Assembly (NCBI GenBank): GCA_003254925.1 | Contig: QANZ01013726.1 | Coordinates: 113,797 to 177,796 of the forward strand | DNA: 64,000 nucleotides | Direction: 5' to 3' | Source of the DNA: Chamaecrista fasciculata | Lineage: Eukaryota; Streptophyta; Magnoliopsida; Fabales; Fabaceae | Part shown: positions 21,663-32,532 of the stretch, piece by piece | How the letters are laid out: the number at the start of each line of letters is the position of its first letter | Position numbering within the stretch: position 1 is the stretch's first letter | Made by a program: the position numbers and the translations under genes | The notes under the pieces: generated by a model | Databases searched by the model: none | Told to the model about the DNA's origin: nothing | The model's input: the letters and a program-made list of their open reading frames with translations, nothing else

Positions 21663-22246
21663 GGCAAAAGTGTTAATTTCGTCCTCAAACTTTATATCAA
21701 TTGTCAATTTCGTCCTCATTCTTTTGTTGCGGTCAATTTCATCCCTAATATTTTAAATTTTGGTCAATTTTATCTTTTGACTAACTTATTTCAATAAATT
21801 AACGACAGACCGCATCCTATTTTTTAATCTGAGTTAGGATTTAAGTTTTTTTTTCTATCAATTTTACATTACATATCATTGGCCGCGTAGATTATGTCGT
21901 TAATATTTGACTAAAGTAAGAACAAAGAATAAAATTGACCAAAATGTGAAACATTATCGACAAAATTGATAGCAAAAGAATATTGAAGACGAAATTGACC
22001 GTTAGTGTAAAGTTTGAAGATAAAGTTAATGTTTTTGCGCTAACAAAGATTGACCCAGTTGGTAAGAAGTCAACTCATAACCCACAAAGTCATGAGTTTG
22101 AATCTCACTGCGATATGAGGGCCTTGTGGGTAGCGACCTGCCTCTGTAAGCGTTCATAGAGGCATGTCCTGGCTTAGGTGAGCTTCAGGAGTCCAACTTA
22201 GCTAAACTTTTTCTTACCAACAAAAAGAAAAATCATGTTTTTGCCA
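21663..22246. repeat. Foldback element interrupted by a SINE
   Basis: The left arm starts GGCAAAAGTGTTAATTTCGT. The right arm, from about 21910, carries the inverse and should end in a TTTTTGCC-like sequence. The first copy of ATGTTTTTGC is at 22029-22038, then a SINE follows, then ATGTTTTTGCC at 22235-22245 completes the foldback end. The same family occurs at 53835-54364 and near 61560-62160. Confidence 0.75.
22039..22234 (+). mobile_element. tRNA-derived SINE, copy 1
   Basis: The 196-bp body starts GCTAACAAAGATTGACCC. It contains a box A-like GACCCAGTTGG and a box B-like GAGTTTGAATCTC at typical spacing, and ends with an A/C-rich tail. It is flanked by the 10-bp duplication ATGTTTTTGC (22029-22038 and 22235-22244). 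The 3' half (TGTAAGCGTTCATAGAGGC) matches the second copy at 30648-30844. Confidence 0.8.
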
Positions 22247-22773
22247 AAATAAATTTAATGTCCTTGTATGTTATGAAGTAACTCATTATTATTATTTTTT
22301 TTTTGTAAGAGAAGTAACTCATTATTAATTATACTAATATTTGTTAACTTAAATATGTACCCTTTAAATCATTCATAGTTTGACATCCTTGGAAATCGAA
22401 ATTAAAAGATTATAATTACCCTTTTTACAGCATAATATGATGACAACAGCTTGTTTCAATAATCAATAATCATCATTTCCGCAAAGATGAATTGTCTTCA
22501 GAGAAAGAACTACTCTTTTATTTCTCCTTTGAGGTGATGGATAAAATATTAAAACTGTAATTAACAGGCTTTCATTAAAAAAAAAATTAATAATACATCC
22601 AAAGGAAAATTTGAACCAAGGCATTATTAACAATTAACAAAGTAAGCAAAAGCGATAAGCGAGAAAAGCTGTAATCCGTATTAACATTCTGGACCGAAAC
22701 TTTATCCAAGAATTTCTCTTTCTTCTCCCTCACTTCGTTTCTGTGCCTCTGGCTACTTCTTCACATAGAAGCC
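22247..22773. other. Upstream region of the NicO-type transporter gene
   Basis: This is AT-rich intergenic DNA. The last 80 bases are pyrimidine-rich (TCTCTTTCTTCTCCCTCAC), as expected of a plant 5' leader. No clear TATA box was fixed. Confidence 0.4.
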
Positions 22774-25172
22774 ATGGATAGACTTCTGTCTTCGTCTTCG
22801 TTTTCTCCTACTTCTCTCAGGTTAAATCTCAAGCATCCTTCCACTCTCCACCCACGAGCCATTCGATTTGACCCCTCCACTTTCATTTTTCCCTCCTCAC
22901 ATCGTTTCGACTTTAGGCGGCCCACCTCAATTTCTTGCAAGCATGAAAACCCTTCTTCATTGTCGGCGAACACTCCCTCCTCTGATTCATCTTCACCTCG
23001 GAATAATTTTCCCTTCCTTTCTTCTTCTCCTGATTGGTCGGCGTCGAAACCCCCAATTCTCTATCAGATCACGAGCAGGGCTTTTGAAAAACCAAAGGTA
23101 TGTGCTCTGTCGATAATTATAGATGAAGAATAATTTCTGTTAGTGGATGCTTATGTTATAGTTGCATAGATCTTGCGTGCATTTCTGGGTTTTACCCTGC
23201 TTTAGTTCTTTGTAATTAGCTATTTTTTTTTTCCCTTGTTATTTGTCCTCGTTGCATTATTGTTCCAAACCATTATTCGGCTAATTAGAGCTTAAGATTG
23301 ACTAGAGAAGTTAATCCCATTAGTTTCTCTTTCGTTTATGAAGAAGTCCTTCGCCATAGAGCAATCAGATTCAGAGAATGACCTTTTGAGACCTTTGCTG
23401 TAAGATGACATTTTTATGGGGGTGGACAGTCAACTCTGTCGATAGGAAATTCCATTTGATGATTTCCATCAAATTTTAATTGGACCACTGAACTACACTT
23501 TTCGAGGCTTGTATGTTTGTTTTTGGTTCCTTTGGAAAGATGCAGAGAACATTTTTTTTGTTGTTATTTCACTATTTGGAGTACTCTAAATTGCTACTAT
23601 GCAAGGTAGGAAATTGTTAGCATGGCCTCTTGTGTTATTTTTCCAGTAAAGTAATTTAATGTAGAGATGTGAATCTGTGATTACTCTTTGGTTTCAAAAA
23701 TGTCTTAGAACCACCAAACAAGTAGGTTTGAATAAAAGCAAAATTGTATTTTGACCTGACTGATGCACACTCAGTCTTCCTTTGAAACTAGAATGGCCTG
23801 TTTTCTTTGGTATCCCGCAGGCCACAGGTATCCTCCTTTTTCGAGGTACTTTCTCATTCTGTCACTAAATGTGGGCAAAATGGTCTGTTTTGTGTGACTG
23901 ATATATAGCAGATTCTTTGGTCGTTATAATCCAGAACCCTATTAGTTGACTAGGGCATGCGGTTGGTTTCTTGGTGGTTTTCTACTGTAACTGAAGTTGC
24001 CCTACTTTGTCGTCTTTACAGTTTTGACATTTAATAACTTGGCTCAGCGACTGTACTATGCCACTAAATAATGATCATGGACACATTGAATTATACATAA
24101 CTGAAGAAGAGACTTAGTTGTATGTCAAGTTTTTCTTGAAGTTCGCTGTGTTGAAATAGATAGGGTTGACACCATGGTCTATATCTTTTTTTTAATGGTA
24201 ATATTCATGAGAACTTTTGGCCTCAAGTGTTTATACTTTATATAGATCCACTGTACACATACTGGTTTATTGTAAGATTACTTAAACTTATCAGAGATTT
24301 AGAAAAACCTTCTGATGTACTTTTTGTTGTCTCAGGCAGTAACAGCTCGGACAATTTTAATACTCTCTGCTCTTGCTATGATCTTACTCCAACCAACTTT
24401 TGCACCGGCAGCTTTGGCTACATTTCAAACTGCCAAGGCTGCTGGTCCTGCTGCTGCTGCAGTCGGTGGAAAACTAGTCCGGACTGAGCTACTAAGTAGT
24501 GCATGGACTGGTTTCTTGGCAGGTTGCTTGCACACATTATCAGGGCCTGATCACCTGGCAGCATTGGCTCCGTTGTCCATTGGTCGTAGCCGAATGGAGA
24601 GTGCTGCTGTTGGAGCGCTTTGGGGTTGTGGCCATGATGCTGGTCAGGTTATCTTTGGCTTACTATTTTTACTCCTAAAAGACCGACTTCACATTGAGGT
24701 CATTCGAACTTGGGGCACAAGGGTGGTTGGCATTACCTTGCTTGTAATTGGTGCTATGGGAATTAGAGAAGCTTCAGAAGTACCTACCCCATGTGTTGCG
24801 TTAGAAAATGGTGAATGTGATGTGAGTGTGTATGAATCACTTGATAGTCCAACTGGGAAGAAGAAGAAGATCGGGTTTGCTACTTTTGCAACAGGGATAG
24901 TTCACGGTCTGCAGCCAGATGCATTGATGATGGTGTTGCCTGCTCTTGCTTTGCCTTCTCGCGTGGCGGGTGTTGCATTTCTTGTCATGTTCTTAGTTGG
25001 GACTGTAATTGCAATGGGAAGCTATACAGTATTTTTGGGGTCTTGTAGCCAGGCACTAAAGGATAAAATACCTAGAATAACTGAGAAACTCACTTGGGCT
25101 TCTTCCCTTATTGCCATAGCCCTTGGATTTGCCATCATAATTAGCCAGTTTTTTGGGTTTAGCCTTTATTAG
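22774..25172 (+). CDS. Chloroplast NicO/UreH-type nickel-cobalt transporter family protein
   Basis: Exon 1 is 22774-23097, the intron 23098-24335 (GT-AG), and exon 2 is 24336-25172, giving 386 residues. Residues 1 to about 75 are Ser/Arg-rich with few acidic residues (MDRLLSSSSFSPTSLRLNL), typical of a chloroplast transit peptide. The rest is hydrophobic with about six membrane segments. A conserved His-rich signature lies at CLHTLSGPDHLAALAPL, with GALWGCGHDAGQ and GIVHGLQPDAL repeating the His/Asp pattern in the two halves. These are marks of the high-affinity nickel-transport (NicO/UreH) family, similar to Arabidopsis At2g16800. The family is annotated as metal transport; the actual substrate in plants is uncertain. 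A lysine-rich loop (GKKKKIGF) separates the halves. Confidence 0.9.
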
Positions 25173-27660
25173 TACATCTTTTGACCAACAGATCACTATT
25201 TTTTCAAGCATAGTTATGGAGATAAGAAAAAGCAGGGACCTGAGAGATTGGATTGCTTTCACTGCCCATGCCATATCTGAGATTGGTTACTGTCAATTAT
25301 CTTTGCTTTCGAATGTGTATAAACTTTATCTTTGTAGGTTTAATGAACTCTTTTACCTATATGTTTCCTTTTCTACTTCCGAGCAAGTGTTGTCTTGTTT
25401 TTGTGCTATACACTTTATCTGTTTATAACTTTAATTTGAAATCACCATTACTTCCATGAAGTTGTTTACCCATAACTAGGAAAAGTCTACATCATGGAAA
25501 TTGGAAAGTGAATAGTAGTTATGATTTCGATATCTTTAGTGCCTTGCCTTAGTGGGAGATAGACGTGCAATGGTGATTTCGAATTTCCATAGCCTATGAC
25601 TGAGTTTGTGATGGTGATAGGGTAAGAATTATAACTCAAGCACCCATTTGCAACAGTCAAAGAAGGCATGACTACAGGGGGACATAGAACGTGCATTGCA
25701 CTTCAAAATTGACCTTGAACCTGGTGTGTTTGCCTGTTTGGCTATTTTCTTGAAAACGCTCTTTCCACTCTCTTTTGAACAATGCCTCTATAATATAAAA
25801 TAGGCCAAATATTCAAATTGGTCAAATTGATCCGTGAATTTTAAATTGATCTTAAATGTTTCATTTGTTTCAGATTAATCATAAATGTTTTATAATTTTA
25901 CTAAAGTCTCAAATTACTGAATGTAATCATATCTCTCTTGTTTCAAGTCTAAATGCAATGAGTTCGAAACTATATTTTACACTATAGAAATTCTTTCTTT
26001 GACTAATTGAAAGTGTCGACAAACAAAATTAAATTGTACTTTGAGAGTGAATTTTTATGATTTTCACTTTTAGTCCCAAACCTAATTAGAAACACACTTT
26101 TAGGGTGTGATTTGACTAAAAGTGTAAAATTATAAAAACAGATAAGATCAATTTGAAACAATTAAACAAAAGAAATATTTAAGAGCAATTTAAAATCTAC
26201 TCTATACTTTTAGCAGAAAATTGAGATTTTGAGATATCGTATTCCTATTGAAAAGACATGTTGCTACTTGTGTCTTACTATTTTTTTTGTCTGGTGAGAT
26301 ATGTCTTACAATCTCTTCACCTCCTCGTCTGTTACTAATTCTCGCCTCGGTAACTCTTCATTGCAATCAAATCTCATTTGTACCCACTGATAAATATGGA
26401 AAGCCAGAAATCATCACATTTATATGAAGTTACACATACCATCATTTGGTAAATACAGTTGTCAATTTTACCCTATGGGTAAATAATTTACCACCTCTAG
26501 ATCTTTGCTGATAATTAACACCAGCACAGGACCTATAACACAATAGGTGATGCTATCAAGAATAAAGTAATCACGACATTAATTTTGTTCTCTCTTTACT
26601 TTCTTGCTCAATTTAAATGGAGTTCAAATTGCCTGAGTTTTAGAAGACAGTTTCTTGTTCTTTTACTTTTCTGAGGAAAATATGAATCTCCAAACCAGAA
26701 TTTGTTATGTTGAATTATAAAAGTGATTATTATTGTAAAGTGAACGAACATGAAAAATCAAACAAGAACCACACTAATGATGAATCAAAAAGCAGTGACT
26801 TGCATATAAATTTTGTTCCAGAAATGGAGATCTAGAACAAAACAAATGAATCAATCATTGAAAAAGTTTTAATAGGGGAGAAGTAAAATACTTTAGGTAA
26901 ATACTTAATAAGATAAGAGAACTTAAATTTAAATAAATTAAAATATGTTCTAAAGAATTCTAGAATAAATAGTGAAATCACAAACTCCTTCCTTAGAAGA
27001 TGAGGAGGTATTTATAGTGATAGCTTACAAGGATAATTATTGTTTATAGGTGGGAAACTTTCTAAATTTTGATAACTCCTGCTCATGTTGAAGTGGTACT
27101 GAGCATCCTAAAGTTCTTTGTTCAGCAAGAATATCTTAATCTTGGCCTTGCTAACCCACAAAAGATAATGGAGAATTATCATGAGAGAAACCATTTTCTA
27201 ATGTAGCCCTGGAACCCTATGACTAGACTATTGAATATAATTATTTAATAATTTTGGTTACATAATTAATTGATAGAAAAATTAGATATAGAAAAATTAG
27301 ACTGTAAATAGTCTTATCAAGAATAATAAATTTTTTAAAAAAAAACTATATCCAACACTAAACTTATTAAATAAGAACCATGAACAAATATCAAAGTGAA
27401 AATAAAGAGTCATTAATTGATTTTCATACAAGTTATTGATACTCTAGATGATAGTCTCTACCTGGTAAATTTCTTTTGGATTGGTTGTGATTGTGTTTTA
27501 AGTACAAATTACTTCATGAACGCATAAACTAAACACTAATCAAAGAATATAAACAAGGCATACTCATCCAAATGGGTAGCCATGGTTGGATCCAACATCA
27601 AAATGTAATTGTATTTTTCTCCATATATTTGTATTTGCATTTTTTCCGGAAAAGCAGAGG
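25173..27660. other. Intergenic region between converging genes
   Basis: The first few hundred bases are probably the 3' untranslated region of the transporter. Further on the DNA is AT-rich with no supported gene. At about 25800-26200 there are phrases such as TCAAATTGATCCGTGAATTT and AGATCAATTTGAAAC in opposite sense, consistent with a diverged foldback. Confidence 0.5.
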
Positions 27661-28655
27661 CTAGAAAACCAAAGCCTCTATACTTGCCGCCTTTGGTGTT
27701 CTACACACAGGACAAGCATCAAGGAAAGCATCGCAATTTTGACATGAACAAAGGTGCCTACAAGGAAGGAACAGAAAGCATGACCTCCCATAATTACAGT
27801 TTCTGCAAGTCATCATCTTTCTCGAAATCTTTACATCGTGTTCTGCTTCTTCTTCTACCCCACTACCACTACCACTACCACTACCTTCTTCTCTGTTTTC
27901 CCCTGTTCCTTTTTCTTCTTCCTTGTCCTTAAAATTTCCTCTGTTTTCCTCACAGCAAGATTGTGCATCTTCTGCCACTAAACCATTATTGAAGCTATAA
28001 TAGTAAGCTCTTTCCTTCATCTCTTCTATTGTGTTATGCAAAGATAAAATCTTGGCCTCGCTTTCCTTTGCTATCCTCTGCCATGCTTCATTCTCTGCTT
28101 CTAGTCTAATTAAAAAATCTTCCAACTCTGCTCTTTTCTTTGCTGCTTCGAAAATTTCCTTGTCTTTTGAAGACAATAAATAAAGCATTTTCAATTCCAT
28201 TCTCTTCAAGAATTCCGCCACTTGCTGATTTATTTGATTTTGCAACGCTACTCTCAAATTTTCACTCTGTCCCACACAAAAAAAAATGTCATAAATCAAA
28301 TTCAAAGCAACACTCAGATTCGAAACAATAAACAAAAACTGAACGTTCTGCACACATGATAACGAATTCTAACCTGCTGTCCAATGTAACGATCAATCTC
28401 TTGACTTTGCATCTCAATTTGATATTCCAAATCTCCAGAATTTGTTAGTGAAGAGTGGAGATTTAGATGACTAGTATCATCACTCTGCATCCCAGTACAT
28501 ATCATTGTTGGGTTCATCTGTTTTTGTTGTAGATCAAGACGAGATTGGGCGAATAATCCTCCAATACCACCGATACCATTGTCTAAGATCCAATCCTGTG
28601 ACCCCCATAATGGAAAACCAACATGATTTTGAACCATTTGAGCTTGAATAGCCAT
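27661..28655 (-). CDS. BOI-type RING-finger E3 ubiquitin ligase
   Basis: Exon 1 is 28374-28655, the intron 28267-28373, and exon 2 is 27661-28266, giving 295 residues. Exon 1 begins MAIQAQMVQNHVGFPLWG and ends in a Gln-rich helix start (EIDRYIGQQ). Exon 2 opens with a coiled coil (residues about 95-185: LRVALQNQINQQVAEFL and LEDFLIRLEAENEAWQRIA). It passes through an acidic and Gly-Ser repeat linker (GSGSGSGS) and ends in a C-terminal RING: CRNCNYG, LPCRHLCSCQNC and CPVCR (about 248-282). This arrangement is that of the BOI/BRG and S-RNase-binding protein family, which ubiquitinates regulators in defence, cell death and hormone signalling. The particular target is unknown. All RING Cys/His positions appear present. 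Confidence 0.9.
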
Positions 28656-28870
28656 ATTTCCAAAGCCAATCAGTCACAAAGCTTTTTCCTTTGAAACCTT
28701 AATCACCAAGCTTGGTGTACCATATCCTAATTAAATCCTAAGTCTTAAAGAGAATTGTTTCAAAGTTATAGATAGGCACAGAGAGAAAGAGGGAGGAAAG
28801 GAAGTGTAAGTGCTTATAGTAGTGTGCTGTGGCGTGTATCTAACACATATATATAGAGAGAGAGATTAAA
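28656..28870 (-). promoter_or_regulatory. 5' leader and TATA region of the RING-finger gene
   Basis: On the minus strand a TATATATATGTGTT stretch at about 28843-28856 is a plausible TATA box. It is followed by a CT-rich leader (TTCCTTTCCTCCCTCTTTCT, about 28780-28800), common in plant 5' UTRs. Confidence 0.45.
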
Positions 28871-30647
28871 AAGAAAAAAGAAAAAAAGATAGGAGATCAT
28901 TAAAATAAAAAATGAATATATTCGGATTTGAATGGAAGTCGAAACTGAAAAGTTTGAAGGAGAAAGAGAAGCACAGTTTAGTGGAGAATGTGTAGGGGGT
29001 GTCGTTGTATTAGAATATCTATTTTTAACGCATAGATCTAATACATTTATGTACCTTTCAAATAAAAACAAAAAATCAAAGGGAGAGAGAAACATGAAAG
29101 AGAAAGAGGAGTATGGGACGCGGTAAGCATTAAGCGACCAACGACGTAGCACATGCAAATCTTATGACACAATATTTGCATGCGGTCAGACTCAGAGATT
29201 TGAGGCTTTTGATTTTGAATTTCAAAACTTAATAATATTTTTTAGGTCAAAGTGCAGTTTTGATCCATTATCTTTGTGATAAGTTGCAATGTGACCCCTA
29301 TCTTTTTTTCTTATGTTTTTGTCCTATATCTTTTTAGAGTTTAGGGTTTAGACTAATTTTTATAATAATAAAAACAATAACAATAATAATTGATTTCAAT
29401 TCAATTCAATTTTCACACATGCATGTGAATCAATCGCAGTTCTTATGACACACAAAGAGAAAGATATTTATTTATTTTTAATATAAAATTGTAATCAGAG
29501 ATATGTCATTTATATTATTTGGAAAATGACTGGAAGTTAGGATTTTTTTTATCTTTGTCGTATTTGAAAAATTCTTGAACTATTTCACGCATATTTTAGT
29601 AACTTTATATATTTAATATTATTTCCTATACATGAATAAAATATTGACCGCGGATAGAGGTCGAGACGTTAAGTAATGGTATCTTTTTGTTTACATAAGC
29701 TTCTCTGAATCATCTTACCCAATATATGACTTTTTCGTTTACCAACCGAAGTGATCCATGTCGATACACATGCATCATTAATCTTAATAATCTAATCTAA
29801 TTTGAAGAATAAATTTAAAACATATGCAATTATTAAGGATTTAAATTATCAGAATCGAGGGTTGAAGGTATGTAAATATTTAATTATTAAAACTTGTGAC
29901 TAGATAAACTAATATTTGCTACTCAATATATATATACTAGAGCCTTTGCATGCCCTAACGGGCACGCAAATATGTATGTAAAATAAATGAGGGACTAAAT
30001 CGTTAATTCAGTAAAAAAGAAGGGATCAAATAATAATTTTTCTCTTATTATTAATTTTGTACTATAGTTTTAAAATGTGGACGACCAGAAAGGGGTGGAG
30101 CCATATAATATAAGTTATATATATATATTATCGTGTCTTTTGTTTAATTTATAAGTACCAATATATGCTATGGAGGATTGTTATGGATTTAGAAATTAAA
30201 ATAGTCAAATTATAATTACCATCAATCAATCGATATTTAGATAAACTTAAAAGGCATCTCAAATAATGTTAATGATCATGATTTGATTGGCTTATTATTA
30301 ATTGGAGTACTTGAAGTAGGATTCTATACATTTTATCGACAAAACAGAAAACACATATTTTACAAAGGGATTAAGAAAGAGATCATACTAATTAACATTT
30401 AAATTAAACTATATATGGAGTAGAATCTGTTTGTTTAAATTATTGCTATATTCAGGCCCTTTTTTTTTTTGTATATTACATTATTAAATACGTATAATTA
30501 AAAATAAGGAGATTTAAATGTGAGAACATTTAAAAAATGTTTAAACTTTCAACAACTACACGGTAACCATTTGTTGACGTATAATTTTTGTTGTGTCATC
30601 GCGGAGCAATTTGGTACCATTATATTCTAAGAAACACGACCAAATCC
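28871..30647. other. Gene-free spacer with a dispersed repeat
   Basis: No gene is supported. At about 29938-30125 lies a repeat (CGTTAATTCAGTAAAAAAG, GTGGACGACCAGAAAGG) that recurs nearly unchanged at 49857-49990. A short foldback arm (AGGTCAAAGTGCAGTTTTG) lies near 29246. Confidence 0.55.
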
Positions 30648-30844
30648 GCCAACAAAGGTTGGTCCAGTTGGTAAGGATTCAACTCATAACCTACAAGGTC
30701 GTAAGTTCGAATTTCACTGTCGATGTAAGGGTCTTGTTGGTAGGCAATCTCTAAAAACCTCTGTAAACGCTCATAGAGCCTTGAGGCCTGTCTTAGCCTT
30801 GGTGAGCTCCCGGGACCCAACTCACCTAAACTTTTACTAAAAAA
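30648..30844 (+). mobile_element. tRNA-derived SINE, copy 2
   Basis: The 197-bp body contains box A-like TGGTCCAGTTGG and box B-like AAGTTCGAATTTC, and then a 3' domain with TGAGCTCCCGGGACCCAACTC. It ends in a short A-rich tail. It is flanked by the perfect 16-bp duplication AAACACGACCAAATCC (30632-30647 and 30845-30860). The open frame across it on the minus strand is not a gene. Confidence 0.88.
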
Positions 30845-30860
30845 AAACACGACCAAATCC

Positions 30861-31734
30861 ATTTACAAATTAAATATATAGTCAAAGATTAAAAGAAATC
30901 GTGCTATGAGATTGAAGTTAATCTATTACAAATTAAACTCCTTTAAGGATCTCCAGCAAAAAAAAAAAATCTAAAGATAATTCAAAGAAAAAATATCTAA
31001 TATATATGATGATGAATGCTTCATCAACTAATTGGTTGTTTTTTGGCAAAAAAAAAAACAGTAATTAGTTGTTTCCTCTATCTGATTTAATGATGGATTA
31101 TTGTTTTTTTTTCACATTAGTGAAATTATACCTGGCAAATTTTAATAATCATATCAATTAAGAATAGTCTCTTCTCTCTTTTTTGTGAGGAAAGATTGAA
31201 CATAATCCTTGTGTAAAAGGTAAGCCTTTGATCATAATTAATTTCCCCCAATAAGTTCATAGCTAGCAACATCAACTATGCCTTAAATTGTGGTTAACCT
31301 TTTAGGTGTAGGTTGGACTTAATTAACACTAACATCACCTTGTCCCTGTTTTGATATCAATATGTATGTCCCTTAATATCAATTCAATCAATTACATACA
31401 AATCTCTTTTTTTCTTCTTGTCTTTTTGGCAGGGAAAGCATTAGAAATTACTTTAATTAACTGCAGCCACATTTGCTTTAATTGTTTGATTACTTTCTAA
31501 GTGGTTGAAAGCGTGTATAGACCTTGTCGTCCGCCAAAAGCCAAAAGCCGAAACAACACGTAATTAGATATTCTCTTTGAGCTTTTTGATGCTTTGGTTT
31601 GGGAAGTGGGAGCCAACCACAGTCTAAAGATAGCTTGCACTATAACCATAAATATATATATATATATATAAAAGTATATAACCCTTAACAAAGTGTTCAA
31701 AACTTATTTTGAAAAAATAAAATAAAAAATAGGC
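30861..31734. other. AT-rich gene-free spacer
   Basis: No gene or structured RNA was recognised. A (TA)n run lies near 31650-31670. Confidence 0.5.
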
Positions 31735-32532
31735 CAAAGTGTAATTTTGGTCCCTTAGCTTTGGGGTTTGTTACAATCTAGCCCTTTATCTTCTTTTTTC
31801 CTTACAAATTTGGTCATATATTTTTCTCAAAAGTTTTAGTCCTTTGTCCCAACAATTGAATATGGTCATATATCTTTTGTTTTTAGTCCAACTATGATAA
31901 GTTTGGAACCACGAGTTATTCTTGATAAGTATTTCTTTATCCAGTTGGGGCTGACAACAAATAATGTCAAATTGAATTTCAAAAGTAGGCCTCTCGTTTC
32001 ATAATAAAAAAAAAAAGGTAAAGTTGGTCATATCTCTTTCGTTTCAAATCTGATTATGACAAGTTCGGAGCTATATGTGTTACTCTTAACAAGTTTTTTT
32101 TCCAGTTCAGTTGAGACCGTTAATAAATGATGTTAAATCAAGCCCAAAAGTGATTCTAGAACAAAGAAGTAAAAATTATGGAAAATTACTTTCGGGTTTG
32201 ATTTAACTTCATTTGTTGACGTTCCAACAACTGATAAAAAAAATGACTCATCAAAAGTAACTTATAACTTCAAAACTCATTGCAATCAAATTTCAAACGA
32301 AAGAGATATGACTAATTTCGCTCGTTTGACTATAAAATGAGTGACTCACTTTCGAAACTCAATATAATCTTGCTCGTTGACAACTCTAACTGGACAAAAA
32401 AAAAAGACTTATCTAAAATAACTCGTGGTTCCGAACTCGCTACAACTAAAATTTTGGAAAAGATATATAACCAAAATTGTAATAAAAAAGAGAATTTATT
32501 TATGAGTGATCAAAATTACATTTTAGCAAAGA
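31735..32532. repeat. Large foldback element
   Basis: The left arm starts GGCCAAAGTGTAATTTTGG. The right arm ends near 32530 with CAAAATTACATTTTAGC, its inverse. The arms extend for roughly 300-400 bases, with shared inverse segments such as ACCACGAGTTATTCTTGAT against TCTAAAATAACTCGTGGTT. This is longer than the other foldbacks here and lacks coding capacity. Confidence 0.7.

Noticed and set aside
22039-22234. tRNA gene
   Set aside because: Box A and B are present, but the cloverleaf arms do not pair convincingly and the 3' domain and target duplication identify a SINE.
30620-30862. 80-residue open frame on the minus strand
   Set aside because: It coincides with the SINE and its target duplications.
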